From Bacteroidota bacterium (lineage in GTDB: Bacteria > Bacteroidota > Bacteroidia > B-17B0 > Aurantibacillaceae): a DNA stretch of 64,000 nt. Location: the NCBI GenBank assembly GCA_025363015.1, contig JANYEQ010000105.1, forward strand, positions 1 through 64,000, written 5' to 3'. The translations under genes and the position numbers were made by a program. Below the pieces are notes generated by a model. It was not told where the DNA came from, made no database searches, and worked only from the letters and a program-made list of their open reading frames with translations. Below are positions 17,600-27,433 of the stretch, piece after piece. Position 1 is the first letter of the stretch; every line of letters begins with the position of its first letter.

Positions 17600-18427
17600 A
17601 TGAAAACAGTAATAACAAGTTCTGATAAATCGTTTTTAAATCTTAGTGAACTGAGAAGATACTCAGGCTTATTTAAATACTTATCATTACGCGATGTTTC
17701 GGTACGTTATAAGCAAACAAAAATTGGTTTTGCTTGGAGTATAATTAGGCCACTTATAAACATTTTAATCTTTGGCTGTTTATCTATTTTGGTTGATAAA
17801 ACGCAATTGCCCACTCAAAAATTTTTAATGGTTTCGGCGGGTGTAATTTTTTGGCAATTACTATCGAGTGCCATTAACGAAGTAAGTAATTCGCTAACGG
17901 TAAATTCAAATATTTTAACCAAAGTATATTTACCAAAATTAATTTTACCGCTATCCAGCTTGCTCGTTTGTATTATAGATTTTTTAATAGCTTTTGTAAT
18001 TTTTATACTCTTGTTTATTTTTTTAAAAGGGCTACCAACTTGGCAATTAATTTTTTTACCCATAGTTATTTTATATGGTTTGGTTTTTTGTTTTAGCTTA
18101 GGTTTATTATTTGCAACGGCATCGGTTAAGTTTAGAGATGTAAAATTTATTTTACCATTTATTATTCAAATTTTATTTTATGCATCGCCTGTATTTTTAA
18201 GCACAGAGTTTATTTTAAAACTTAATATGCCTGAGTTTGCTAAAATTATTTATCAATTAAACCCATTTGTGTATATGCTTAATGCCTTTAAATATTGTAT
18301 TTATGGTAGTTTTGATAATTTTAATATATTATATTTTGGTATTTCAATAGGTATAACGTTTTTAACCTTAATCGTATCGTTAAAATATTTTTTAAACTTC
18401 GAAAAATCGTTTGCTGATTATATATAA
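17600..18427 (+). CDS. wzm: ABC-2 type polysaccharide exporter, permease subunit
   Basis: 275 residues with six membrane helices and the cytoplasmic lead-in typical of Wzm/TagG (FKYLSLRDVSVRYKQTKIGFAWSIIRPL). It forms the channel that moves an undecaprenyl-linked glycan across the inner membrane. I chose ATG 17600; an earlier ATG (17576) would only add a short hydrophobic tag, and the near-consensus -7 element TATATTTA sits just before 17600. It is the first gene of the polysaccharide island, and the ATPase starts 3 bp after its stop. Confidence 0.88.
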   Translation: MKTVITSSDKSFLNLSELRRYSGLFKYLSLRDVSVRYKQTKIGFAWSIIRPLINILIFGCLSILVDKTQLPTQKFLMVSAGVIFWQLLSSAINEVSNSLTVNSNILTKVYLPKLILPLSSLLVCIIDFLIAFVIFILLFIFLKGLPTWQLIFLPIVILYGLVFCFSLGLLFATASVKFRDVKFILPFIIQILFYASPVFLSTEFILKLNMPEFAKIIYQLNPFVYMLNAFKYCIYGSFDNFNILYFGISIGITFLTLIVSLKYFLNFEKSFADYI

Positions 18428-18430
18428 CCA

Positions 18431-19669
18431 ATGAGCCAAATTGCCATAAAAGTTGAGAACGTTAGCAAAAAATATAATCTTTTGCATAAACAAAAAGATC
18501 AAGCCGATTCGTTAATTGGTTCGTTTGGTGGTAGTATAAAAAATATGTTTAGCTCTAAAAAAACAAGCACTTTAAACGAAGAATTTTGGGCTTTACAAGA
18601 TATTAATTTCGAAATAAATAAAGGAGATAGAGTTGGTATAATTGGGAGAAATGGCGCTGGCAAATCCACCTTGTTAAAAATACTAAGCCGTATAGTAAAA
18701 CCTTCAACGGGCAGCATTGAGTACTATGGAAGAATGGCTAGCTTATTAGAAGTAGGAACTGGTTTTCATGGCGATTTAAGCGGACGCGAAAATATTTATT
18801 TAAATGGCTCCATTTTAGGGATGAGCAAACACGAAATAGATGCAAAATTTGATGAAATAGTTGCCTTTAGCGAAGTAGAAAAGTTTTTGGATACGCCCGT
18901 AAAACGTTATAGTAGTGGCATGTATGTACGCTTGGCATTTGCTGTTGCGGCACATTTAGAAACCGAAATTTTAATAGTAGATGAAGTATTAGCAGTAGGC
19001 GATGCCGCGTTTCAAAAAAAATGTATTGGTAAAATGAATGAGATAAGCAACAAAGAAGGCAAAACAATTTTATTTGTAAGCCATAGTATGCAGTCTGTTC
19101 AAAAAATTTGTAACACCGGTATTTTTTTACAAAAAGGAAAAATAATAGAACAAAATACAATAGATAAAATAGTAAATAGGTATTTACAGTCGGGCGATAC
19201 AGGGCAGGCTAGTTTTGATATACCATTACCAAATGAACCCATTAATGGGTACATTACAAAAGTAATTATTGAAAATAAACAAGGGCAAATATTACACGAA
19301 ATACCCGTAGGATCGGATTGGAGAGTTAGAATACTTATTAACGTAACACAACCAATACAACATTTTATTGTAGGCTTAGGAATTGTTTCTTCTTTTGATA
19401 CGCCAATAAGAACCTCTTGGAGTCTTCCAGAAAATATATCTGTGGGCAATTACGAAATAATTTTTGATAATGATGATGTGATGTTAACCTCTGGTTTATA
19501 TAAACTTGTAATTGGTTTATCTAGTCATGTTCGAACATTTCAATACATAGATGATTTAATTACAATTATTATTTCTGATGCTGGAGATGCCGCAAATAAT
19601 AACCGAATAATTAATACCGATAGCGGTTTAATTTTAAATCCCATGAACGTAACATTAAATAAATTATAA
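18431..19669 (+). CDS. wzt: ABC exporter ATPase with C-terminal cargo-recognition domain
   Basis: 412 residues. The nucleotide-binding domain has Walker A GRNGAGKST at 72-80, signature YSSGMYVRLAF and Walker B ILIVDEVLAVGD, with the switch His in FVSHS. Residues from about 250 to 405 form the extra beta-sandwich (Wzt_C). In O9a-type systems this domain binds the non-reducing-end modification of the finished chain and gates export. Its presence implies that the island's polymer carries a terminal cap that must be recognised before transport. Confidence 0.9.
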   Translation: MSQIAIKVENVSKKYNLLHKQKDQADSLIGSFGGSIKNMFSSKKTSTLNEEFWALQDINFEINKGDRVGIIGRNGAGKSTLLKILSRIVKPSTGSIEYYGRMASLLEVGTGFHGDLSGRENIYLNGSILGMSKHEIDAKFDEIVAFSEVEKFLDTPVKRYSSGMYVRLAFAVAAHLETEILIVDEVLAVGDAAFQKKCIGKMNEISNKEGKTILFVSHSMQSVQKICNTGIFLQKGKIIEQNTIDKIVNRYLQSGDTGQASFDIPLPNEPINGYITKVIIENKQGQILHEIPVGSDWRVRILINVTQPIQHFIVGLGIVSSFDTPIRTSWSLPENISVGNYEIIFDNDDVMLTSGLYKLVIGLSSHVRTFQYIDDLITIIISDAGDAANNNRIINTDSGLILNPMNVTLNKL

Positions 19670-19673
19670 GACT

Positions 19674-20369
19674 ATGTTTTTTTCAAAAAATAAAAAAAAT
19701 ACAATCGCACAGTTTGAAAAAGTAAGCTACTCGCAATGTGGTGAAGATACAATTATTGATTTTGCTTTTGGTCAACTAAAAATTAATAACCCCTCCTATT
19801 TAGATTTAGGCGCCCATCACCCCTATTATTTAAGTAATACTGCTTATTTTTATAAAAAAGGTTGCCGAGGTGTTAGCGTAGAAGCCGACCCAAATTTATT
19901 TGAAGCCTTTAAAAAAGAACGCCCCGAAGAAATTACTTTAAATGTAGGAGTTGGAGAGACTAGTGGCGCTAGTGCCAATTTTTATATTATGAGTGCCACT
20001 ACTTTAAATACTTTTTCAAAATCTGAAGCAGAAAGGTATGCTAGTTACGGCGATAAAAAAATTGTAAACATTATTAAATTGCCTATTCTTTCAATTAATG
20101 ATATTATTGCTAATCATTTTAAAACACAATGTCCAAATTTTATTTCGTTAGATATTGAAGGAATGGATTTAATTATTATTAAATCGCTTGATTTTGTAAA
20201 GTATAGACCCGAAATTTTATGTATTGAAACAATAAGTTATACTGAAAATAAAACGGAAGAAAAATTAAAAGATATTATTAGTTATGTTGAAAGTAAAGGT
20301 TATTTTTTATACGCCGATACGTATATAAATTCAATTTTTGTAGATACAGAAAAATGGAAAAATAGATAA
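19674..20369 (+). CDS. FkbM-family SAM-dependent methyltransferase
   Basis: 231 residues with the FkbM signature: SQCGEDTIIDFAFG, then YLDLGAHHPYYLSNT (the SAM loop), GVSVEADPNLFEAF, and FISLDIEGMDLIII. FkbM proteins O-methylate sugars, among other substrates. It lies directly after the Wzt gene whose C-terminal domain should recognise a capped chain end, so a terminal methyl cap is plausible but not shown. Confidence 0.85.
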   Translation: MFFSKNKKNTIAQFEKVSYSQCGEDTIIDFAFGQLKINNPSYLDLGAHHPYYLSNTAYFYKKGCRGVSVEADPNLFEAFKKERPEEITLNVGVGETSGASANFYIMSATTLNTFSKSEAERYASYGDKKIVNIIKLPILSINDIIANHFKTQCPNFISLDIEGMDLIIIKSLDFVKYRPEILCIETISYTENKTEEKLKDIISYVESKGYFLYADTYINSIFVDTEKWKNR

Positions 20370-20378
20370 AAAACTCAT

Positions 20379-21233
20379 TTGCAAAATAAATATCAAATAT
20401 CAGTAGTCATTCCAACGTATAATCGTGCCAATGATTTAATGGCAGCAATACAAAGCGTTTTAAATCAAACTTATCCAATTACCGAAATACTCATTTGTGA
20501 CGACGGATCTACAGATAATTCAAAAGAGTTGGTTTCAAATTTAAACAACCCAAAAGTAAAATGGCTGGAATGTGGGGAAAACGGCGGCCCTGCTATCCCT
20601 CGAAATACAGGTGTAAAGCAAAGTATTGGAAATTGGATTGCCTTTTTAGATAATGATGATGAATGGCTTAATACAAAAATAGAAAAACAAGTCGACTTAT
20701 TGCAACATCATGATGCAAAAGCGTGTTGTTGTAATGCCTCGCGAATCAAATTTGGCGAAGATAAAGGCCCTTATTTAGATTATAAAAAAACAGAAATAAC
20801 AACACTTGATTTAATGTTGCAAAACTCTATTATTTGCAGTTCTGCACTTTTAAATAAAGAGTTGATTTTAGAAACAGCCTTATTTCCTGAAGATAAAAAA
20901 TTTATAGCCATTGAAGACTATTGTTTGTGGCTTAGATTAAGTAAAAAAACTAAATTTTTATTTATTAACGAAAACTTAGTAAAGTACAGTGATAATGCCG
21001 AAATATCTATTCGATCTACAAATACAAAAGATGTTTGGGATACTTATTCACTTATTTTTAATGATTTTAAAGAGTGGTTAACTCAAAAAAAAATTAGTTT
21101 GAGTAGCGACGAAAAAAGAGAATTTAAAAAGTTAACAAAAAAAATAAGGCAAAAAGGAATTGAAACACCAACTGATAATTTTTTAAGAAAATTAAGTGAT
21201 AAACTAAAAATTAAAACTATATATAATAGTTAA
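20379..21233 (+). CDS. GT2-family glycosyltransferase
   Basis: 284 residues with a GT-A fold: ISVVIPTYNRANDL at the N-terminus, ICDDGSTDNS for nucleotide binding, and FLDNDDEW as the DxD region. The start is TTG at 20379, because the conserved IPTYNR strand begins within ten residues and no ATG lies in between. It probably adds one sugar to the exported glycan; donor and acceptor cannot be told. The next gene starts 1 bp after its stop. Confidence 0.85.
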   Translation: MQNKYQISVVIPTYNRANDLMAAIQSVLNQTYPITEILICDDGSTDNSKELVSNLNNPKVKWLECGENGGPAIPRNTGVKQSIGNWIAFLDNDDEWLNTKIEKQVDLLQHHDAKACCCNASRIKFGEDKGPYLDYKKTEITTLDLMLQNSIICSSALLNKELILETALFPEDKKFIAIEDYCLWLRLSKKTKFLFINENLVKYSDNAEISIRSTNTKDVWDTYSLIFNDFKEWLTQKKISLSSDEKREFKKLTKKIRQKGIETPTDNFLRKLSDKLKIKTIYNS

Positions 21234-21234
21234 G

Positions 21235-22233
21235 ATGAAAACAGGACCATTTATTAGTGTTATTCTTCCTGTTTATAATGCTCAACCTTTTTTGAAGGAA
21301 GCCATTGAAAGCATTTTAAATCAATCGTATTCAAATTTTGAGTTTATAATCATTAACGATGGCTCAACAGATGATTCTGAAAAAACAATTTTACAATTTA
21401 ACGATAGTAGAATTAAATATTTTTATCAGCAAAATAAAGGATTGGGCGCAACATTAAATATTGGTTTAAGTTTATGCACCGGAAAATATATTGCAAGACA
21501 GGATCAAGATGATATTTCTTACCCAGATAGATTTAAAAAACAAATTGATTTTTTAGAAAAAAATCCAACAATGGTATTGCTTGGAACACGTGCCAAAATT
21601 TTAACAGAAAACTCTACAGAAATTAAATACCATAAACATGCTACCCATTCTGCTGATTTAAAATTTGATTTATTATTTGATAATCCATTTGTTCACAGTT
21701 CGGTAATATTTAAAAAATCAATAATTGATGAAGTAGGCATTTATACTATTGATAGAAATTTATATGAAGATTACGATTTATGGTCGCGTATGGCACTGAA
21801 TGGCGAAGTAGCAAATTTACCAGATATTTTACTAGACTACAGGCATCACGCAAAAGGTTTATCCACTAATAGTTCTAACTTTAAAGACGATGCTTTATTT
21901 GAACAAGGATTAAAAAATACAAAAAATTTAATAAGAGACTTATCTACCCCAATTATTGATTTACAGGCTCTATTTCATTGGAAAAAAGAAAAATATTCGG
22001 GTACAACAATCACCCAATTATTTGAAGCACTAGATGTAATTACTAATAAATTAATTAGTATGTATCCAAACGAAAAAGATAGATTAACTAAAAGAAAAAA
22101 ACAATATCAAAAAATAATTCGTTCTCGTTTAAATACAATGGCACGTCGTAACCAACCATCTTTTTTTAAAATGTTATATTTAAAAATTGAAAACAAATTA
22201 TTAAAATTACATCCTCACGTTATAAATAATTAA
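21235..22233 (+). CDS. GT2-family glycosyltransferase
   Basis: 332 residues. GT-A core: ISVILPVYNAQPFLKEAIES, IINDGSTDDS, then RQDQDDISYPDRF as the metal-binding acidic region and YEDYDLWSRM further on. The ~100-residue C-terminal tail is basic and helical and may sit on the membrane surface. It is similar in layout to the gene at 24267. One-base spacing on both sides indicates a tight operon. Confidence 0.87.
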   Translation: MKTGPFISVILPVYNAQPFLKEAIESILNQSYSNFEFIIINDGSTDDSEKTILQFNDSRIKYFYQQNKGLGATLNIGLSLCTGKYIARQDQDDISYPDRFKKQIDFLEKNPTMVLLGTRAKILTENSTEIKYHKHATHSADLKFDLLFDNPFVHSSVIFKKSIIDEVGIYTIDRNLYEDYDLWSRMALNGEVANLPDILLDYRHHAKGLSTNSSNFKDDALFEQGLKNTKNLIRDLSTPIIDLQALFHWKKEKYSGTTITQLFEALDVITNKLISMYPNEKDRLTKRKKQYQKIIRSRLNTMARRNQPSFFKMLYLKIENKLLKLHPHVINN

Positions 22234-22234
22234 A

Positions 22235-23404
22235 ATGAAAATTTTTCATTGTGTAGAATCATATTATCCCGCCGTTGGCGGTATGCAAGAAGTTGTGAAA
22301 CAACTTAGCGAACGTTTAGTAAAATTAGGGCATGATCTTACTGTATTAACACGTTACAATGCTGATAGAGCGTTTAATGAATTTAATGGCGTTAAAATTA
22401 AAACGTTTAATATTGTAGGCAATCCTTGCATTATTGAAAATGAAAACGATAAAGAATACGTTGATTTTTTATTAAATACACCTTGTGATATTATTACATT
22501 TTTTGCAGCGCAACAATGGGCTACAAATTTAGCACTGCCTATTCTTAAAAATATTAAAGCAAAAAAAGTATCCGTTCCCACAGGCTATTCAGGACTTTAT
22601 TGGCCAGAATTTAAATCGTACTTTGAAGATATGAAAACGTGGATTCATGATTATGACATGAATGTATATTTAAGTAACGATTATAGGGATATAAACTTTG
22701 CTAAAGAAAATAAAGTAAAACATACTATTCTTATACCTAATGGTGCAGCCGAAGATGAATTTTTACCAGAAACAACTATAAATGTGAGGCAAGAATTAAA
22801 TATTCCCGAGCATCATTTTTTAATATTATTAGTTGGTTCATATACAGGCTGGAAAGGTCATAGAGAAGCCATTGAATTATTTTTAAAATCAAACATTAAA
22901 AATGCAACCCTATTAATGATAGGCAACAACTACGAATATTTTAAACGACAATACATTAAACATCCTAAACTTGCGTTATTGAGCTTTATAAATAAATTAA
23001 CAGGTAGTAAAAAAATAATATTTAATTTCTTACCACGTAACTTAACTGTTGCTTGTTACAAGCAAGCCGATTTGTTTTTGTTTCCTTCAAATATTGAGTG
23101 CTCGCCAATTGTTTTATTTGAGTGCGCAGCAGCACAACTCCCTTTTTTATCAAGCGATGCAGGAAACTCCATAGAAATTGCTAAATGGACGAAAGGTGGT
23201 GAAATTATTCCAACTATTAAAGATGAAAATGGTTTTAGTCACGTAATAATTAACGAAGGTGTTAAAATGCTAAATGAATTATATGTTAATAAAGCCAAAC
23301 GAAAAAAAATGGCAGAAGATTCATTTGCCCTTTGGAAAGAAAAATATAGCTGGGAAATAATTACTAAAGAGTATGAAAAATTATATTTTAATTTATTGAA
23401 ATAA
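22235..23404 (+). CDS. GT4-family glycosyltransferase
   Basis: 389 residues with a GT-B fold. The N-terminal glycine loop is YYPAVGGMQEVVKQL. The C-terminal donor domain carries LVGSYTGWKGH and FPSNIECSPIVLFECAAA, the E-x7-E type region that binds the nucleotide sugar. GT4 enzymes use retaining chemistry. Its last base is shared with the start of the fucosyltransferase-like gene. Confidence 0.87.
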   Translation: MKIFHCVESYYPAVGGMQEVVKQLSERLVKLGHDLTVLTRYNADRAFNEFNGVKIKTFNIVGNPCIIENENDKEYVDFLLNTPCDIITFFAAQQWATNLALPILKNIKAKKVSVPTGYSGLYWPEFKSYFEDMKTWIHDYDMNVYLSNDYRDINFAKENKVKHTILIPNGAAEDEFLPETTINVRQELNIPEHHFLILLVGSYTGWKGHREAIELFLKSNIKNATLLMIGNNYEYFKRQYIKHPKLALLSFINKLTGSKKIIFNFLPRNLTVACYKQADLFLFPSNIECSPIVLFECAAAQLPFLSSDAGNSIEIAKWTKGGEIIPTIKDENGFSHVIINEGVKMLNELYVNKAKRKKMAEDSFALWKEKYSWEIITKEYEKLYFNLLK

Positions 23405-24282
23405 TGATTTTAGTGAAATTAATGGGCGGTTTAGGAAACCAAATGTTTCAATATGCAGCAGCAAAAGCTTTAGCGTGCAAGCACAACGTGGATATTAAAG
23501 TGGACTTATCATTTTTAAATGCCGACCCAAAAGGTAATTATACTGCACGTAAATACGAACTCGATATTTTTAATTCAGTAATTAAAATTGCCAGCGAAGA
23601 AGATCTTTTAAAATTTAATAATAAAATAAATAATAAAATTGCGCGCAGTTTACAGCGAAATTTCCCATCATTATTTACCTATTTGCTAGCCGCCGAAAGT
23701 GGCAGTAATTATAGTTTGGCATTTCAATCGTATCCTAAAAACACCTATTTAAATGGGTTTTGGCAAAGTGAAAAATATTTTGAGCATTACAAAGCACAAA
23801 TAAAAACTGATTACGAATTTAAAAAAATAATTCCAAATGCATTACAAGTTATTTTAAATCAAATTCAAAATTCAAATAGTATTTCAATTCATGTAAGAAG
23901 AGGAGATTATGTAGCTTTAAAATCTGCAAATGATTTTCATGGAATATGTAATATAGACTATTATAAAACCGCAATTAGTTTAATGGCACAAAAAAATAAA
24001 AATATTGAATTATTTATTTTTTCAGACGATATAGATTGGTGTAAACAAAATTTTGAGTTTAACTTTCCAATGCATTTTGTGCAGCATAAATTAGAATCTT
24101 ATTGGGATATGTTTTTAATGAGTAATTGTAAACACAACATTATTGCCAATAGTAGTTTTAGTTGGTGGGCAGCTTGGTTAAATAAAAATATAGAAAAAAC
24201 AATTATTGCGCCTAAAAATTGGTTTGCCAATACTGCAATTAATACGAATGATTTAATTCCTTTGCAATGGATAAAAATTTAA
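23404..24282 (+). CDS. GT11-family alpha-1,2-fucosyltransferase-like protein
   Basis: 292 residues. It opens with the GT11 hallmark LMGGLGNQMFQYAAAKAL and contains motif I HVRRGDY in mid-protein, followed by FIFSDDIDWC and NSSFSWWAAWL, all usual in GDP-fucose-dependent alpha-1,2-fucosyltransferases. It implies a fucosylated glycan, though no GDP-fucose synthesis genes are in this window. The 3' end overlaps the next gene by 16 bp. Confidence 0.88.
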   Translation: MILVKLMGGLGNQMFQYAAAKALACKHNVDIKVDLSFLNADPKGNYTARKYELDIFNSVIKIASEEDLLKFNNKINNKIARSLQRNFPSLFTYLLAAESGSNYSLAFQSYPKNTYLNGFWQSEKYFEHYKAQIKTDYEFKKIIPNALQVILNQIQNSNSISIHVRRGDYVALKSANDFHGICNIDYYKTAISLMAQKNKNIELFIFSDDIDWCKQNFEFNFPMHFVQHKLESYWDMFLMSNCKHNIIANSSFSWWAAWLNKNIEKTIIAPKNWFANTAINTNDLIPLQWIKI

Positions 24283-25295
24283 ATCAAGCACAATTAGTTT
24301 CAGTTGTAATGGCCGTTTACAATGGCGAAACTTATTTACGTGAAGCAATTGATAGTATTTTAAATCAAACATTTACCAATTTTGAATGTATTATTATTAA
24401 TGACGGTTCTACAGATAAAAGCCTTTCAATTATAAAATCATACTCAGATAATAGAATAATTTTAATTAATAATGAAGGAAATAAAGGATTAATTTACTCA
24501 TTAAACAAAGGAATTGACACCGCAAAAGGTGAATATATTGCTCGTATGGATGCTGACGATATTTGTTTACCCAATAGATTTGAAGAACAATTAAAAACGT
24601 TTCAGGCTCAACCAAATACAATAGTTGTAAGTTCGGATTATTATTTATTAAACAACACTAAACTCTCTCTCATAAAAACTAATTATACTAATTATGCATT
24701 AAAAGCCATTTTATTATTTACTCCTTGCTTTTGTCATCCCACTGTAATGATAAAAAATTTATTTAAAGAAAAAAATATTTTTTATAATCAAGAATTTATT
24801 CATGCTGAAGATTATAAATTATGGACTGATTTAGCAGTTTGTGGCAACTTTTATAATGTACCCATTCCTTTACTCAAATATCGGTCGCATCCAACTCAAA
24901 TAAGTACCTTAAATAAAAATAGACAGTTACAAATAAGTTCCACTATTCGTAAAAATTATTTAAACAACTTAGAGTTTAATTTATCGGCCCAACAGTTTAA
25001 AACATTAAATTTTATTGGTAATAACGAATTTATAAATCAAAAAAGTATATTAGTTGAAATTGAAAATTGCCTGAGTGAATTAATAAATCAAAATAGTAAT
25101 CATAAAAAAATTGATACAGCACAATTTAATAAAGTAATTTTTAAATTTTGGTTAGATAGCTGTGGCTATAGTAATTTAGGATTAATGGCCTTTAAACTAT
25201 TTTTTAAATCAAGCTTAGCATCTTATGATAATTTATCTCTAACTCAAAAAAGTAAATTTTTAGTAAAATGTTTAATTAGAAAATTTAAACACTAA
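24267..25295 (+). CDS. GT2-family glycosyltransferase
   Basis: 342 residues. The GT-A core has VSVVMAVYNGETYLREAIDS, IINDGSTDKS and RMDADDICLPNRFEEQ. The start lies inside the end of the GT11 gene (16-bp overlap, different frame). Its 3' end overlaps the inverted GT4 gene by 11 bp, so the plus-strand operon is interrupted here. Confidence 0.86.
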   Translation: MDKNLNQAQLVSVVMAVYNGETYLREAIDSILNQTFTNFECIIINDGSTDKSLSIIKSYSDNRIILINNEGNKGLIYSLNKGIDTAKGEYIARMDADDICLPNRFEEQLKTFQAQPNTIVVSSDYYLLNNTKLSLIKTNYTNYALKAILLFTPCFCHPTVMIKNLFKEKNIFYNQEFIHAEDYKLWTDLAVCGNFYNVPIPLLKYRSHPTQISTLNKNRQLQISSTIRKNYLNNLEFNLSAQQFKTLNFIGNNEFINQKSILVEIENCLSELINQNSNHKKIDTAQFNKVIFKFWLDSCGYSNLGLMAFKLFFKSSLASYDNLSLTQKSKFLVKCLIRKFKH

Positions 25296-26424
25296 TTATT
25301 TTTTCAAATTCTTTTACCCAATGTTGCCAATTAAGTTGCTCTTCGTATAATTTGCGTGTTTGTTTTCTTAAACTTAAATAATCTGTAGGATTATTAATTA
25401 ACGCTTCTATTTTCATAGCGTAATCTTCACCTTTATCCTCATAATTAATTAAAAAGCCATTTAAATTATTTTTTAAATGCCCTGCAACGCCACCACTGTT
25501 GGCAACTAAACAAGGAATGCCAAAAGCGCTTGCTTCATTAATTACAATGGGGGTACAATCAAAGCGAGTAGGTAATATTAAAAAATGTTGCTCTTTATAA
25601 ATGGCTTTCATTTGCTCTTGCCCATCAATCGTATTTTTATCAATAAAAGGAATTACTTTTATGTTAGCCTGCTGTATTTTTTCAGGGGGTATACAACCTA
25701 AAATAGTTAATTCAATATTATAACCTTTATCGCTAAGTAGTTTAAATGCGTTGTAAGCAATATCTCCACCTTTTGATTCCCAATAAACACCTACAAAAAA
25801 TAATTTCCATACTTTAGGAAGTATAAAATTTAATTCGTTAAAAGTTGGTAAATTTTCAAAATTAGCACCATAAGGTATAATTTTAATATCTTCATTGTTT
25901 TTACTATAATCATTTTTTACTGAATTAGCAGCCCATACCGACGATACAATTATTGTTTTGCTTTTTGTTATTGCTAATTGTTCTATTTCGTTACCTTCTT
26001 TAATTGATTTTTTAGTGAGGTTTGTTAAACTTTTATGATAGCCCAAACAACTAGCAAAAGTGCCATCGGTAATATAAAGAATAGGAATTTTTGTTTCAAT
26101 AAAAGCAATTTCGCTTGATGCGACGGGTGCAACTATAAAATCATAGTGCTGAAATGCTAATTTTTTGTTAAAGTAATTAGCGTAACCTTTACTTATAAAT
26201 TTACTTTGCCTGTAACTAATCCGTTTATTAAAAAGTTTTAAATAAATTTGATTTAAAACTTTTAATAATAATACCCTTATTTTTGGTTCGTAGGGCCCTA
26301 ATATATCAATTGTTGCAATACTTTGTAAAGAGGTATATATACTGTAATGTGTACCGCTCCAAACTTTTTTATTTGTAGGGTTATTACTTGATAAATAAGC
26401 TATTTTAATAGGCTTAGTAGGCAT
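25285..26424 (-). CDS. GT4-family glycosyltransferase, inverted within the island
   Basis: 379 residues with a GT-B fold. The donor domain shows FFVGVYWESKGGD and LILPTRFDCTPIVINEASAFGIP, the nucleotide-sugar motif of GT4 enzymes. It is the only minus-strand gene between 17.6 and 33.4 kb. It converges with the GT2 gene at 24267 and is divergent from the one at 26492, with 67 bp between the two starts. It must therefore have its own promoter, and its dosage may be set separately from the rest. Confidence 0.87.
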   Translation of the reverse strand: MPTKPIKIAYLSSNNPTNKKVWSGTHYSIYTSLQSIATIDILGPYEPKIRVLLLKVLNQIYLKLFNKRISYRQSKFISKGYANYFNKKLAFQHYDFIVAPVASSEIAFIETKIPILYITDGTFASCLGYHKSLTNLTKKSIKEGNEIEQLAITKSKTIIVSSVWAANSVKNDYSKNNEDIKIIPYGANFENLPTFNELNFILPKVWKLFFVGVYWESKGGDIAYNAFKLLSDKGYNIELTILGCIPPEKIQQANIKVIPFIDKNTIDGQEQMKAIYKEQHFLILPTRFDCTPIVINEASAFGIPCLVANSGGVAGHLKNNLNGFLINYEDKGEDYAMKIEALINNPTDYLSLRKQTRKLYEEQLNWQHWVKEFEKIISV

Positions 26425-26476
26425 TTTTAAACATTAAATATACAAATAATATTACCTAAAAATTAGCGTATTTGGT

Positions 26477-26484
26477 TATATTTG
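26477..26484 (+). promoter_or_regulatory. -7 promoter element restarting the polysaccharide operon
   Basis: TATATTTG, an exact match to TAnnTTTG, lies 7 bp before the ATG at 26492. A TTTG at 26471-26474 is too close to be the -33 box. It would re-initiate transcription after the inverted GT4 gene; the untranslated leader would be very short. Confidence 0.5.
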
Positions 26485-26491
26485 CTATTTT

Positions 26492-27433
26492 ATGGATAAC
26501 AATTCTAAAATAATATTGAGTGTTGTAATTGTAAGTTACAATGTACAGCGGTTTGTTTTAGATGCCATTACTTCGGTATATAAATTTTGCAATATGAATG
26601 TGCAAATTATTGTTGCCGATAATAATTCTACAGATGATACAATTAATATAATAAAACAAAAATTCCCAGATGTAACCGTTATTAGTAATAAAACTAACAT
26701 TGGTTTTTCGGCAGCAAACAATCAATGTTTTGATATTTGTACTGGTGATTATATTTTGATGTTAAACCCCGATGCTAAACTAATAGACGATTCATTACAA
26801 AAAATGATTACGTATTTAAATACAAGCATCAATAGCGAACTAGTTTTAATAGCACCTAAGTTAATTAACACAGATAATTCTATACAAACCTCGTGCTGGA
26901 AATTTCCATCGCCTTTTCAACATGTATTAGAACTATTTTTTTTAAATACATTTGTAGATGTAACTAAATATAATCTTAACGAATTACAAAATGAAAAATC
27001 TGTAAATTTTTTATCAGGCGCCTGCATTTTAATGAAAAAAACTACATTACAACATTTAAAGGGTTTAGATGTTAATTTGTTTTGGATGGATGATGTTGAT
27101 TTGGGTAAACGAAATATTTTAAATGGGGGTAAAAATATTTATTTTCCAGCCTCAACAGTTAAGCATCATATAGGGCAATCTTCAAAAAAAAATCAAAACG
27201 TTGTCATCTCAAATCAAATAATTAGTAAACTAAAATATTATAAAAAGCATCAGCAGTATTTATATTTTTATACATCAATACCTATTTTATTTTTACAAAT
27301 AATATCTCGCATTCCTCTGTTTTGTATAATAGCAATTATAAAACCTATGTATTTTAAAAAAGTAAAGGCGTATTTTTATACTTTAGGTAAATTTTTTAAT
27401 TATTTAATATTTGGAAACCAAACTATAGGCTAA
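26492..27433 (+). CDS. GT2-family glycosyltransferase, rhamnosyltransferase-like
   Basis: 313 residues. SVVIVSYNVQRFV, VADNNSTDDT and NIGFSAANNQ mark the WcaE/RfbN-like GT2 branch, and LMLNPDAKL holds the acidic metal-binding residues. FWMDDVDLGKR follows further on. A hydrophobic stretch near the C-terminus suggests membrane association. It is the first gene after the inverted GT4, and it shares its last base with the next gene. Confidence 0.85.
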   Translation: MDNNSKIILSVVIVSYNVQRFVLDAITSVYKFCNMNVQIIVADNNSTDDTINIIKQKFPDVTVISNKTNIGFSAANNQCFDICTGDYILMLNPDAKLIDDSLQKMITYLNTSINSELVLIAPKLINTDNSIQTSCWKFPSPFQHVLELFFLNTFVDVTKYNLNELQNEKSVNFLSGACILMKKTTLQHLKGLDVNLFWMDDVDLGKRNILNGGKNIYFPASTVKHHIGQSSKKNQNVVISNQIISKLKYYKKHQQYLYFYTSIPILFLQIISRIPLFCIIAIIKPMYFKKVKAYFYTLGKFFNYLIFGNQTIG

